From positions 110,977-174,976 of the forward strand of contig NZ_AUJX01000005.1 of the NCBI RefSeq assembly GCF_000424445.1: a stretch of DNA of 64,000 nucleotides. The letters run 5' to 3'. The notes beneath the pieces were generated by a model. It saw nothing but the letters and a program-made list of their open reading frames with translations, searched no databases and was not told the origin of the DNA. The translations under genes and the position numbers were made by a program. This DNA is from Oribacterium sp. NK2B42 (GTDB taxonomy: Bacteria; Bacillota; Clostridia; Lachnospirales; Lachnospiraceae). Within the stretch, counting starts at the first letter, position 1. Every line of letters starts with the position of its first letter. Below are positions 35,032-42,613 of the stretch, piece after piece.

Positions 35032-36027
35032 ATGTACGAACGAATAATAATACTTATCATGGCACTGATCCTTGATCTGGTTTTCGGTGATCCTCATAAT
35101 TGGTTTCACCCGGTCATGGCTATGGGACGGGCTATAGAGTGGCTTGAGAAGATACTGAGAAAGGTGCTTGGGATTTCCGAAGAGGCTGAGAAGGACATAG
35201 TGAAAAAGCGCATTGCAGGTGGGATACTTGTGGTTATAATGCTGGTGGTATTTACGTTGATACCACTTATCATAATTCACATAAGCCGCATGTTTGGCGA
35301 AAACATTTCCTGTGCCATAAGTGCTTTTCTTGCATATCAGATGCTGGCCATGAAGCAGCTGAAAGTTGAGTCAATGAATGTGTATAAGGCACTCCAAAGA
35401 AAAGACCTGAAAGGTGCCCGGGAAGCAGTTTCCATGATAGTCGGAAGAGATACCAAACGACTCAATGAGTCCGGTATCGTAAAGGCTGCAGTGGAAACCG
35501 TGGCTGAAAATGCCTCCGACGGAGTTGTAGCGCCACTCCTTTACATGATGGTTTTCGGAGTTGCCGGCGGCTGGTTCTATAAGACTGTGAACACCATGGA
35601 CTCCATGATCGGATATAAAAACGATAAATATCGATATTTCGGAACCGTCGCTGCAAAACTTGATGATGTGATGAATTTCATTCCCGCGAGAGTGACCGCA
35701 CTTTTCATGGTCATAGCCTCAGCTTTTCTTAACCTCAACTGGAAAAATGCCTTTAAAATCTGGATGCGCGATGCAAAGAAGTCCACAAGCCCAAACTCCG
35801 GACAAACAGAAGCCGTTATGGCTGGAGCCCTGGGGGTAACTCTCCTTGGTGATGCCTGGTACTTCGGAAAGCTCGTAAAAAAGCTGGAAATCGGAGATAA
35901 GCTTCGTGAGATAAAGCCGGAGGATATCGAAACTGCTAACAGAATGATGTATCTCTCGGTATTCATGATTTATGTTGTAGGGATACTAATTATGAGAGAG
36001 GTAATGGTGAGATTTGGATTGGTATGA
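35032..36027 (+). CDS. cbiB: Adenosylcobinamide-phosphate synthase
   Basis: CbiB condenses adenosylcobyric acid with (R)-1-amino-2-propanol O-phosphate. The 331-residue membrane protein has several hydrophobic segments and the motifs DLVFGDPHNWFHPVMAMGR, ARE(A)VSMIVGRDT, ETVAENASDGVVAPL, NTMDSMIGYKNDKY and SPNSGQTEAVMAGALGV, all family hallmarks. The length is normal. The restriction-modification island begins about 100 bases after its stop, separating it from cobD, which makes its substrate. Confidence 0.95.
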   Translation: MYERIIILIMALILDLVFGDPHNWFHPVMAMGRAIEWLEKILRKVLGISEEAEKDIVKKRIAGGILVVIMLVVFTLIPLIIIHISRMFGENISCAISAFLAYQMLAMKQLKVESMNVYKALQRKDLKGAREAVSMIVGRDTKRLNESGIVKAAVETVAENASDGVVAPLLYMMVFGVAGGWFYKTVNTMDSMIGYKNDKYRYFGTVAAKLDDVMNFIPARVTALFMVIASAFLNLNWKNAFKIWMRDAKKSTSPNSGQTEAVMAGALGVTLLGDAWYFGKLVKKLEIGDKLREIKPEDIETANRMMYLSVFMIYVVGILIMREVMVRFGLV

Positions 36028-36133
36028 TTTTCTTTTGGGTAAAAAAATCGATTATTAGGTGATATTTTTAATACTTGTATACACTATATCAATGGTATAC
36101 ATTAAATAGAAAATAGTCCATGATTTTGGTTTT

Positions 36134-36157
36134 AACCGATTGGAATTCCAATCGGTT
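36134..36157. promoter_or_regulatory. 24-bp perfect palindrome upstream of the RM genes
   Basis: AACCGATTGG and CCAATCGGTT flank AATT, giving a 24-bp palindrome about 90 bases before the first small HTH gene. Its form is that of a dimeric-repressor operator and it contains an EcoRI sequence. The neighbouring controller-type HTH proteins are the candidate binders. Small ORFs overlap this site (45 codons from about 36119), but none is convincing. Confidence 0.5.
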
Positions 36158-36246
36158 AGATACAAACGCGGAAGACTTATATTTACTCCAAAGAAGTGGA
36201 TTGAAAGAATGCAAGACAATGAAATATGGCAGATATGGAGGTACCA

Positions 36247-36426
36247 ATGCTGATTAAGGAGTTGAGAAAAATCACCGGACTATCGCAGACTGCTTTCGCA
36301 AAAAAGTTTCATATTCCTGTTGGAACGCTATCTCATTGGGAGCAGGGAGTAAGAACTCCACCAGACTATGTGGTATATATGCTTTCACGAATTATATATT
36401 TGGAGCGAGAGCGGTATCAAAAATAA
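36247..36426 (+). CDS. Small XRE-type HTH protein
   Basis: A 59-residue Cro/CI-like protein: LIKELRKITGLSQTAFAKKF with HIPVGTLSHWEQGVRTPPDY is a full helix-turn-helix, followed by a short helix. The start is placed at 36247, where GGAGG lies just upstream; an in-frame ATG 21 bases earlier lacks an SD. It precedes the restriction-modification genes. It may act on the palindrome upstream. Confidence 0.7.
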   Translation: MLIKELRKITGLSQTAFAKKFHIPVGTLSHWEQGVRTPPDYVVYMLSRIIYLERERYQK

Positions 36427-36445
36427 TATAAATAGGATAATATGA

Positions 36446-36490
36446 AAAACAAGACTGATTCTTGCTATAGCAAGAATCAGTCTTGTTTTT
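36446..36490. terminator. Perfect palindromic bidirectional terminator
   Basis: AAAACAAGACTGATTCTTGC and its exact complement form a 20-bp stem with a 4-base TATA centre, with A-runs and T-runs outside. It separates the first HTH gene from the restriction-modification unit. Confidence 0.9.
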
Positions 36491-36563
36491 GAGATGGTTT
36501 AACTTTATAATGTGATATATAACAAAACGACATACAAGATGTGGATACAAGAAAGATAATAAT

Positions 36564-36782
36564 ATGAGCATTAGTTATAAAAAGCTTTGGAAATTATTAA
36601 TAGATAAAGATATGTTAAAAAAAGATCTCCAAAGGGAGGCCGGAATTAGTTGGGCATCTGTGACCAAGATGTCAAAGGGTGAAGTGGTTGGTACAGAAAT
36701 ACTGATGAAAGTATGTAAAACGCTTCATTGTGACATTGGCGATATAGTTGAATTTATAGAAGATAAGAATATAGATAATTGA
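36564..36782 (+). CDS. Controller-type HTH regulator of the RM system
   Basis: A 72-residue XRE/Cro-like protein (YKKLWKLLIDKDMLKKDL, AGISWASVTKMSKGEVV, CKTLHCDIGDIVEFI), of the helix-turn-helix type (HTH_26) frequently placed before DNA methyltransferases. It runs directly into the methyltransferase gene. It probably sets the timing of methylase and nuclease expression; this is inferred from position. Confidence 0.75.
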   Translation: MSISYKKLWKLLIDKDMLKKDLQREAGISWASVTKMSKGEVVGTEILMKVCKTLHCDIGDIVEFIEDKNIDN

Positions 36783-36796
36783 AAGAGTTGAAATAT

Positions 36797-38299
36797 ATGA
36801 GTTTACTTGAGTACACAAAGAATCAAACAAAAGTTTTTTTGGATAGTATGCCAAAGAGCTTAAGGAAGAAGAAGGGTCAGTTTTTCACATCTATCGAAAC
36901 TGCCGAATTTATGGCCGGAATGTTTGACATTTCGAAGTGCGGAGATGTAGTCTCTGTTTTGGACCCCGGAGCAGGAACAGGAATTCTATCTATAGCATTT
37001 GCGGACAGATTATTGAAAGAGCGACACGATGTTTTTTTGAAGATAACGTGTTATGAAACAGACGTAGATGTTTTACCGATATTAAAGAATAATCTTGATT
37101 ATCTTCAAACTAGTAATAGTGATAGGGTAAGTTACCGTATTGTTGAAGATGATTATATTCTTTCACAGTGTAATGATTTTCAAGGAAATCTATTGGCGTC
37201 AGATAATCCTAAAAAATATGATTTTATAATAGGCAATCCTCCATATCTAAGAGTAATGAGAGATAATCCGGCTGCATTAGCTATGCCGCAAGTGGTTCAC
37301 GGGGCACCTAATCTATATTTTTTATTTGCCACCATGTCCCTTTTTAACTTAAAGGATGGTGCGGAAATGGTATATATCATTCCCCGCAGCTGGACATCAG
37401 GAGCATATTTTAAGGCATTTAGAGAGTATCTTTTAAATAACGGAAAGATAGAAAATATCCACTTGTTTGTGAGTAGAGATAAGGTATTTAATGCAGAACA
37501 GGTTCTACAGGAAACAATGATTGTAAAGATAAAAAAGACTGCTGTAAAGCCGGAAAACGTGTTGATTACATCAACTAATAGTAGCTCTGATTTTGATAAT
37601 ATTTCTGAATTGACTGTTCCATATGATGCAGTAGTTTCTGGTGATGAATTGTATGTATATCTTCCTACTAATGAGTATGATATAAATGTGATAAAGAAAA
37701 TAAATATGTACCATTCAACTATGCCGGATGAAGGATTAAAAATGAAGACCGGTATTGTTGTAGATTTTCGTCAATGGGAAGAATTGAGAAAAGAACCAGG
37801 CGAAAACATTTTGCCACTTTTTTACAGTCAACATATTCGTGACGGTAGGGTAAATCACCAACCGTCAGGAAAAGAATATGATTGGATTATTGATGAAAAG
37901 CCGGGGTTAATCCAAAAGAATAAGAACTATGTTTTTATTAAGAGATTTACAGCTAAAGAGGAACGTCGTAGGTTGCAGTGTGGCGTTTACTCGCCGTCCG
38001 ATTTTAAAGAATACGAGTATATAGGGACTCAAAACAAGATTAATTTTGTAGATAAAACAGATGGAACTGAAATGGATTCACAAACAACTTATGGAATATA
38101 TGCATTGTTGAATTCTACTCTGTTTGATATGTACTACAGAATATTAAATGGCAGTACGCAAGTTAATAGCACAGAAATTAACAATATCCCAATACCTCCT
38201 GTTAAATTAATAAGGGAAATAGGAGAGCAGGTGTTACAGTCAAGAGATCTGTCGACAGATAATTGTGATCGCATTATTTCGGAGGTTGCATATGCCTAA
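36797..38299 (+). CDS. N6-adenine DNA methyltransferase (BsuBI/PstI-type)
   Basis: A 500-residue type II methyltransferase that should protect CTGCAG by methylating adenine. Motifs: KKKGQFFTS near the N-terminus, SAM motif I VLDPGAGTGILSIAF (about residues 51-65) and the catalytic FIIGNPPYL (about 144-152), then a target-recognition region with FVSRDKVFNAEQVLQET and ALLNSTLFDMYYR near the C-terminus. The start at 36797 has AAAGAG upstream; a TTG 18 bases earlier, overlapping the HTH stop, is possible. Specificity is inferred from the partner nuclease. Confidence 0.88.
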   Translation: MSLLEYTKNQTKVFLDSMPKSLRKKKGQFFTSIETAEFMAGMFDISKCGDVVSVLDPGAGTGILSIAFADRLLKERHDVFLKITCYETDVDVLPILKNNLDYLQTSNSDRVSYRIVEDDYILSQCNDFQGNLLASDNPKKYDFIIGNPPYLRVMRDNPAALAMPQVVHGAPNLYFLFATMSLFNLKDGAEMVYIIPRSWTSGAYFKAFREYLLNNGKIENIHLFVSRDKVFNAEQVLQETMIVKIKKTAVKPENVLITSTNSSSDFDNISELTVPYDAVVSGDELYVYLPTNEYDINVIKKINMYHSTMPDEGLKMKTGIVVDFRQWEELRKEPGENILPLFYSQHIRDGRVNHQPSGKEYDWIIDEKPGLIQKNKNYVFIKRFTAKEERRRLQCGVYSPSDFKEYEYIGTQNKINFVDKTDGTEMDSQTTYGIYALLNSTLFDMYYRILNGSTQVNSTEINNIPIPPVKLIREIGEQVLQSRDLSTDNCDRIISEVAYA

Positions 38300-39209
38300 A
38301 ATAGAAGAAGCAAAAAAGTTTCTAAATGACATTGGAATGCCTAAATCCCAACAGTCAGATCTGTGCGCTTTAACTATACTGGCAATGGCTGACATTAAAC
38401 CAAACGATGAATGGAAGAATGCAACAAATACGTGGATTCGTATTCATGATATTATTTCGTTTGTGAATCTGTATTATGGGACAACTTATGCAGAAAACAG
38501 CAGGGAAACTATTAGAAAGAGTGCATTGCATAATTTCAGGACAGCTGCATTGATCGAAGATAATGGGGAGTCGACTAACAGTCCAAATTATAGGTATAGG
38601 ATAACGGCGGAAACATTAAAGGTTATAAGTGGTATTGGGGCAAATCAAGAAACGGAAAGTATAAAACGTTTTTTAGCATATCATAAAAGACTTGTGGATT
38701 TATATTCTTCGAAAAAGAAAATGACCATGATACCTGTTAAAATAAATGGGGCGGAGTTACTTTTTTCATCAGGTAAGCATAATGAATTACAGAAAGCAAT
38801 AATTGAAGAATTTGCACCACGATTTGCACCCAATTCAGAGTGTCTTTATGTTGGAGATACAATTCAAAAAGATTTAGTTAAGAATGTTGAAAAACTGAAA
38901 GAGTTGGGATTTGAGATTACACTGCATGATAAAATGCCGGATGTTGTCCTATATAGAGAAGAATGTGATTGGATTTATTTTATAGAGTCGGTAACTTCTG
39001 TTGGACCTATGGATCCGAAAAGGATAATTGAAATTTCTGATATGACATCAAAGGTGTCATCTGGGAAGATTTTCGTTACGGCCTTTTTGGATTTTGCAAC
39101 ATTTAAAAAGTTTGCAGATTCTTTGGCTTGGGATACTGAGGTTTGGATTGCAGATGTGCCTGATCATATGATTCATTTTAATGGTGATAAATTTATGGGA
39201 CCAAGATAA
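38292..39209 (+). CDS. BsuBI/PstI-type restriction endonuclease
   Basis: A 305-residue nuclease. An N-terminal helical domain (LCALTILAMADIKPNDEW) precedes the catalytic domain, with CLYVGDTIQKDLVKN, HDKMPDVVLYREECDWIYFI and ESVTSVGPMDPKRIIEI, the PF06616 signature containing the D...E...V-T metal site. The expected target is CTGCAG or a close variant. The ATG overlaps the methyltransferase stop by 8 bases and has the SD GGAGG inside that gene, so expression is coupled. Confidence 0.88.
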   Translation: MPKIEEAKKFLNDIGMPKSQQSDLCALTILAMADIKPNDEWKNATNTWIRIHDIISFVNLYYGTTYAENSRETIRKSALHNFRTAALIEDNGESTNSPNYRYRITAETLKVISGIGANQETESIKRFLAYHKRLVDLYSSKKKMTMIPVKINGAELLFSSGKHNELQKAIIEEFAPRFAPNSECLYVGDTIQKDLVKNVEKLKELGFEITLHDKMPDVVLYREECDWIYFIESVTSVGPMDPKRIIEISDMTSKVSSGKIFVTAFLDFATFKKFADSLAWDTEVWIADVPDHMIHFNGDKFMGPR

Positions 39210-39213
39210 GACT

Positions 39214-39378
39214 ATGAGTATTGCCGAAAATGAGATAAATCAATTAAAGAAAAAGATATCGGAATTGGAAAATGAGAACCGGCTTTTGAAGGATCGACTT
39301 TCAGAAGCCGGGATTTCGTATGCAGATATAATCAATGCTGAAGACTTTTATAAATCAGAGAAGTATAATCCAGAATGA
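39214..39378 (+). CDS. Small coiled-coil protein or fragment
   Basis: A 54-residue frame: MSIAENEINQLKKKISELEN continues ENRLLKDRLSEAGISYADII, a heptad coiled coil with the ending typical of the N-terminal segment of larger helicase/primase conflict proteins (TOTE type). It lacks the rest, so it may be a remnant left when the RM island formed. The following 186 bases to cobD carry no gene. Confidence 0.45.
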   Translation: MSIAENEINQLKKKISELENENRLLKDRLSEAGISYADIINAEDFYKSEKYNPE

Positions 39379-39564
39379 AGATGTAGACAGGCTTATCGAT
39401 ATTCTTTGATGGAGTATTGTCAGGCATATCTTATTAATGAAAATGGTGTTAGTCGTCAAATGGTGTGTGCTTGTAACACCATGAAAATATACAGAAAGAC
39501 GGGTTTATCCATCGGAAGATCCGATTTCAAGTTTGTATAATAAACTACATTTGGGAGATTTTAA

Positions 39565-40731
39565 TTGAATTACAATCATGGCGGAGACATATACGGTAAT
39601 AAGGTGATACTGGATTTCTCTGTGAATATCAATCCCCTGGGGATGCCTGATAGTGCGAAGGAAGCTGCTTTAAGGGGAGTGGAGCAAAGCACCGGATATC
39701 CCGATTGGGAGCATAGAGAACTTCGGAATGTACTATCGAAATATCTCGATATACCCGGAGAAGATATACTTTTTGGCAACGGAGCTTCGGATCTGATCTA
39801 TCGACTTATGATGGTGCTGAAGCCAAAAGAGGTTCTGGTTTCGAACCCATCATTTACTGAATACAGATCAGCGGCGAAAAAAGCCGGTGCAAAGGTTCTG
39901 GACTATATTCTAAGAGAAGAGGATTCCTTTAGCTTTACAGATGATACAGTGGCTGCATTTGTTGATAGAATAGAGCACCTGGCAGCAGGGTCTGTCGTTT
40001 TTTTGTGTAATCCCAATAATCCGGACGGAAGTATCATTCCGAAAGAGAAGTTGATCCAGATATGTGAAGCGTGCGAGAAGCGTTCTGTTTGGCTTATAGT
40101 GGATGAGTGCTTTCTGTCGTTTTGCGGGAAAGAAAATGAACTCACCATGCTTCGAAGAACCACTGATTCCGACCGGGATTTGAGCAATGAAATTTCAGAT
40201 ATAAAAGCCACCGATTTCTGTGGGGTTAAAGCTGTGAAAAATGATACAACAGAAAGCATTGAAACACATTTGGTGGTTCTTCGTGCCTTCACTAAAATAT
40301 TCGGAATTCCGGGGCTTAGGCTTGGTTATATAGTGACGGAAAACCACGGTCTTATCCGGACAGTCAGGGAAACCATGACCCCCTGGGATATCAATGTTCC
40401 CGCACAGATGGCAGGAACTGCAGCTTTAAAGGACGAGAGTTTTATCGAGGAGACCAGACGTACTGTGGTTCAGGAAAGAAAATATCTGATATCTGAGATA
40501 CAGAAGAACGGACTTGCGGAAAAGATTTACAACCCGGATTCCGAAGCAAATTTCATATTGTTCAGAGTTTCGCAGAAAGATATAAACCTGAAAGAGAGGC
40601 TTCTTGAAAAAGGAATCCTGATACGTTCCTGCAGGGACTTTGTGGGACTTGATGAGAGATATTTCAGGATATGCGTGAGGACACACGAAGAAAATCTTAA
40701 ATTGATAAATGAATGGAGCCAATTAGATTAG
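39565..40731 (+). CDS. cobD: L-threonine-O-3-phosphate decarboxylase
   Basis: A PLP-dependent enzyme of fold type I that makes (R)-1-amino-2-propanol O-phosphate for CbiB. The N-terminus YNHGGDIYG, DFSVNINPLG is the CobD hallmark, distinguishing it from HisC. PLP contacts: LFGNGASDLIYRL, FLCNPNNPDGS, IVDECFLSF, and the Schiff-base Lys in RAFTKIFGIPGLRLGY. The TTG start at 39565 is supported by a GGGAG 7 bases upstream. A hydrophilic insert of about 30 residues lies at 194-228, before the PLP lysine. HisC activity is a less likely alternative. Confidence 0.9.
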   Translation: MNYNHGGDIYGNKVILDFSVNINPLGMPDSAKEAALRGVEQSTGYPDWEHRELRNVLSKYLDIPGEDILFGNGASDLIYRLMMVLKPKEVLVSNPSFTEYRSAAKKAGAKVLDYILREEDSFSFTDDTVAAFVDRIEHLAAGSVVFLCNPNNPDGSIIPKEKLIQICEACEKRSVWLIVDECFLSFCGKENELTMLRRTTDSDRDLSNEISDIKATDFCGVKAVKNDTTESIETHLVVLRAFTKIFGIPGLRLGYIVTENHGLIRTVRETMTPWDINVPAQMAGTAALKDESFIEETRRTVVQERKYLISEIQKNGLAEKIYNPDSEANFILFRVSQKDINLKERLLEKGILIRSCRDFVGLDERYFRICVRTHEENLKLINEWSQLD

Positions 40732-40780
40732 CATCTGAATGTCAGAAATAAAGGTTGAAAAACATGCGCTTACAGAGGAG
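40717..40780 (+). repeat. Hairpin-leader repeat, copy 4, carrying the DUF2156 gene RBS
   Basis: This copy begins in the last codons of cobD (GCCAATTAGATTAG) and continues GTCAGAAATAAAGG and GAAAAACATGCGC to the SD CAGAGGAG. It parallels copy 2 at 5189-5254 almost base for base. Its stem is weaker than in the other copies. Confidence 0.65.
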
Positions 40781-40786
40781 ATTAAA

Positions 40787-41719
40787 ATGAATTTGGATTT
40801 TTTTATACCCGGGTCATACGATGCTGAAAGAATAGCCCCTTTTTATTATATGAGACCCAATAAGGCATGTGACAGCGGTGTAATCGATACTTTTATCTGG
40901 AGAGACCTTTACGATGTCCGGGTCTCGATAGCAGATGATAAAGCGTTGCTGTTTCTGATGAACAGTGATGGAGAGTACTTTTCGGCTATGCCTTTTTGTA
41001 AAGAGGAAGATCTTAAATACTATTTTTCGGTCATCGAAAAGTATTTTAACGAGGTTTTGAAGAAGCCTTTAAAAATGTATCTCGCTGACGAAGAAGCGGT
41101 AGAGACATTGGCCTTAAAGGATGATCCGCGCTACTATGTGAAAGAGGAATCTGATCTCAAGGATTATCTTTATAAAGGAGGTGATCTCAGAAATCTTTCG
41201 GGTAAAAAATTTCATAAAAAGAAAAACCTGGTGAACAAGTTTTTCAGAGAATATGAAGGAAGATGGGAATACAGAACACTCCACTGCAGTGACAGGGAAG
41301 ATGTTCTTGATTTTCTTGATAAATGGTATGAAAAACGCACAGAAGACGAAAGAGAAACAGGAGATACTCTGGAATATGAAGTTACAGGTATCCATGAGAT
41401 GATGAAGGAATGCTTTTCTCTTAAAGAATTCAGAGCAGGCGGAATCTTTATAGACGGTCACCTTCAGGCTTTCTCACTGGGAGCTTTAAATCCGAGGGAA
41501 AAAATGGCCTGCATAGCTATAGAGAAGGGTAATTCCGAAATACCCGGTATTTATCAGGTTATAAACCAGCAGTTTCTGATTCATGAGTTTCCGGATGCAG
41601 ATATTATAAACCGGGAGGATGATATGGGGCTTCCGGGACTCAGAAAAGCAAAAGAAAGTTATAATCCTATCGGCTATGAAAGAAAATACATGGTACTTCA
41701 GAAGGACTTTAAAGGCTGA
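40787..41719 (+). CDS. DUF2156 (phosphatidylglycerol lysyltransferase C-terminal-like) protein
   Basis: A 310-residue cytosolic protein of the LPG_synthase_C/DUF2156 family, which has a tandem GNAT fold: FYYMRPNKACDSGVIDTFIW, YYVKEESDLKDYLY, KFHKKKNLVNKFFREY (a conserved motif of the family) and NREDDMGLPGLRKAKESYNP. It lacks the flippase-like membrane half of MprF. The start at 40787 follows AGAGGAG. An upstream in-frame ATG (40739) lies in the repeated leader. It is paired with a GNAT gene downstream. Its acyl or aminoacyl acceptor is unknown. Confidence 0.78.
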   Translation: MNLDFFIPGSYDAERIAPFYYMRPNKACDSGVIDTFIWRDLYDVRVSIADDKALLFLMNSDGEYFSAMPFCKEEDLKYYFSVIEKYFNEVLKKPLKMYLADEEAVETLALKDDPRYYVKEESDLKDYLYKGGDLRNLSGKKFHKKKNLVNKFFREYEGRWEYRTLHCSDREDVLDFLDKWYEKRTEDERETGDTLEYEVTGIHEMMKECFSLKEFRAGGIFIDGHLQAFSLGALNPREKMACIAIEKGNSEIPGIYQVINQQFLIHEFPDADIINREDDMGLPGLRKAKESYNPIGYERKYMVLQKDFKG

Positions 41720-41724
41720 TATGA

Positions 41725-41797
41725 AGTATTAACACCATGAACTCACCGTACAGCAGTGAGAGGATGTGGGGAAGCTCCCTGTGTTAATGCTGATTTT
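41725..41797 (+). ncRNA. Predicted three-way-junction RNA structure
   Basis: AGTATTAACAC (41725-41735) pairs with GTGTTAATGCT (41781-41791, one wobble). Inside it lie two hairpins, CTCAC/GTGAG (41742-41760) and GGGG/TCCC (41768-41779). A short T-tract follows. It could be an elaborate terminator of the DUF2156 gene or a leader of the GNAT gene. It matches no riboswitch class that I know. Confidence 0.4.
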
Positions 41798-41873
41798 TAT
41801 CAAAGTATCGGAGTGTTGACAGACCTCAAAGAGCAATGTGCAGAATTGATATATCCGGAGGTGCCATAGGGAC

Positions 41874-42557
41874 ATGGGAAATATCTGTATGAACGGAATT
41901 TATGTATTAACAGAAAAAGATCAGAAATATGAAACAAAAAATCTTTATGAGGAAGTCTTTCAGGATGACAAGGGACCGTTTTCTGACTGGTACTATGAAG
42001 ACAGGTGTCGTGACAACGTCATAGTATGCAGGAAGGAGAATGGAGAAGCTGTTGCCATGGCGCACCTGAATCCATTCACTGTTGGCGGTAAAAACGGACA
42101 AACGGCTGAAATATATTACATATATGCTGTGGCTACAAAAAAAGAATATCGCCACAAGGGGTATATGACGGATGTATTAAAAAAGAGTTTTGAGATACTT
42201 CGGGATAAGAGAGTGCCATTTTGTTTTCTCATTCCGGTTTCGGAGTCTCTTTACCGGTCTTTCGGGTTTTATACGGTTTCCAAATTTACATTTGAGCGTA
42301 TACGGGATTTTTCCCGGGTCGTTGCAAACTATGATTTATATATTATGGAAGATGAGAATTATGTCAGAAGAGCCCGTAAAGAGGATGAGTTATGTGAAAA
42401 CCGTGAGGATGGTCTCCCGAAAAATCCAAATATCATGGTGAAGATCATTTCCAAAAAATCTTTTGTAAAATTCAGTGGTCTTTCTGAGGATGCTAATGAA
42501 ACCGAAATAATAGACTGGCTCAGAAATCAAAGGATCTATATAGCAGAAGCTGTGTGA
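41874..42557 (+). CDS. GNAT-family N-acetyltransferase (Eis-like)
   Basis: A 227-residue protein with a GNAT core: IVCRKENGEAVAMAHLNPFT, then IYYIYAVATKKEYRHKGYMTD (acetyl-CoA loop) and LIPVSESLYRSFGFYTVSKF. The C-terminal part (NPNIMVKIISKKSFVKFSG) resembles the SCP2-like tail of Eis/YkkB-type enzymes in shortened form. The substrate is unknown. The ATG at 41874 lies 11 bases after GGAGGT; the ATG five codons later is an alternative. Confidence 0.75.
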   Translation: MGNICMNGIYVLTEKDQKYETKNLYEEVFQDDKGPFSDWYYEDRCRDNVIVCRKENGEAVAMAHLNPFTVGGKNGQTAEIYYIYAVATKKEYRHKGYMTDVLKKSFEILRDKRVPFCFLIPVSESLYRSFGFYTVSKFTFERIRDFSRVVANYDLYIMEDENYVRRARKEDELCENREDGLPKNPNIMVKIISKKSFVKFSGLSEDANETEIIDWLRNQRIYIAEAV

Positions 42558-42613
42558 TGAGATACAGGTATCCCGATGCAATAAGAAAAAACGGGTAGTC
42601 TCAAGTTGAAGAT

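Noticed and set aside
36119..36256. Small ORF (45 codons) overlapping the 24-bp palindrome
   Set aside because: No SD, unlikely composition, and another frame over the same bases looks equally plausible. The palindrome suggests a control region.
41720..41873. Known riboswitch class
   Set aside because: The three-way junction lacks the conserved sequences of the classes that I can recall (c-di-GMP, THF, ZTP, SAM, guanidine, fluoride).
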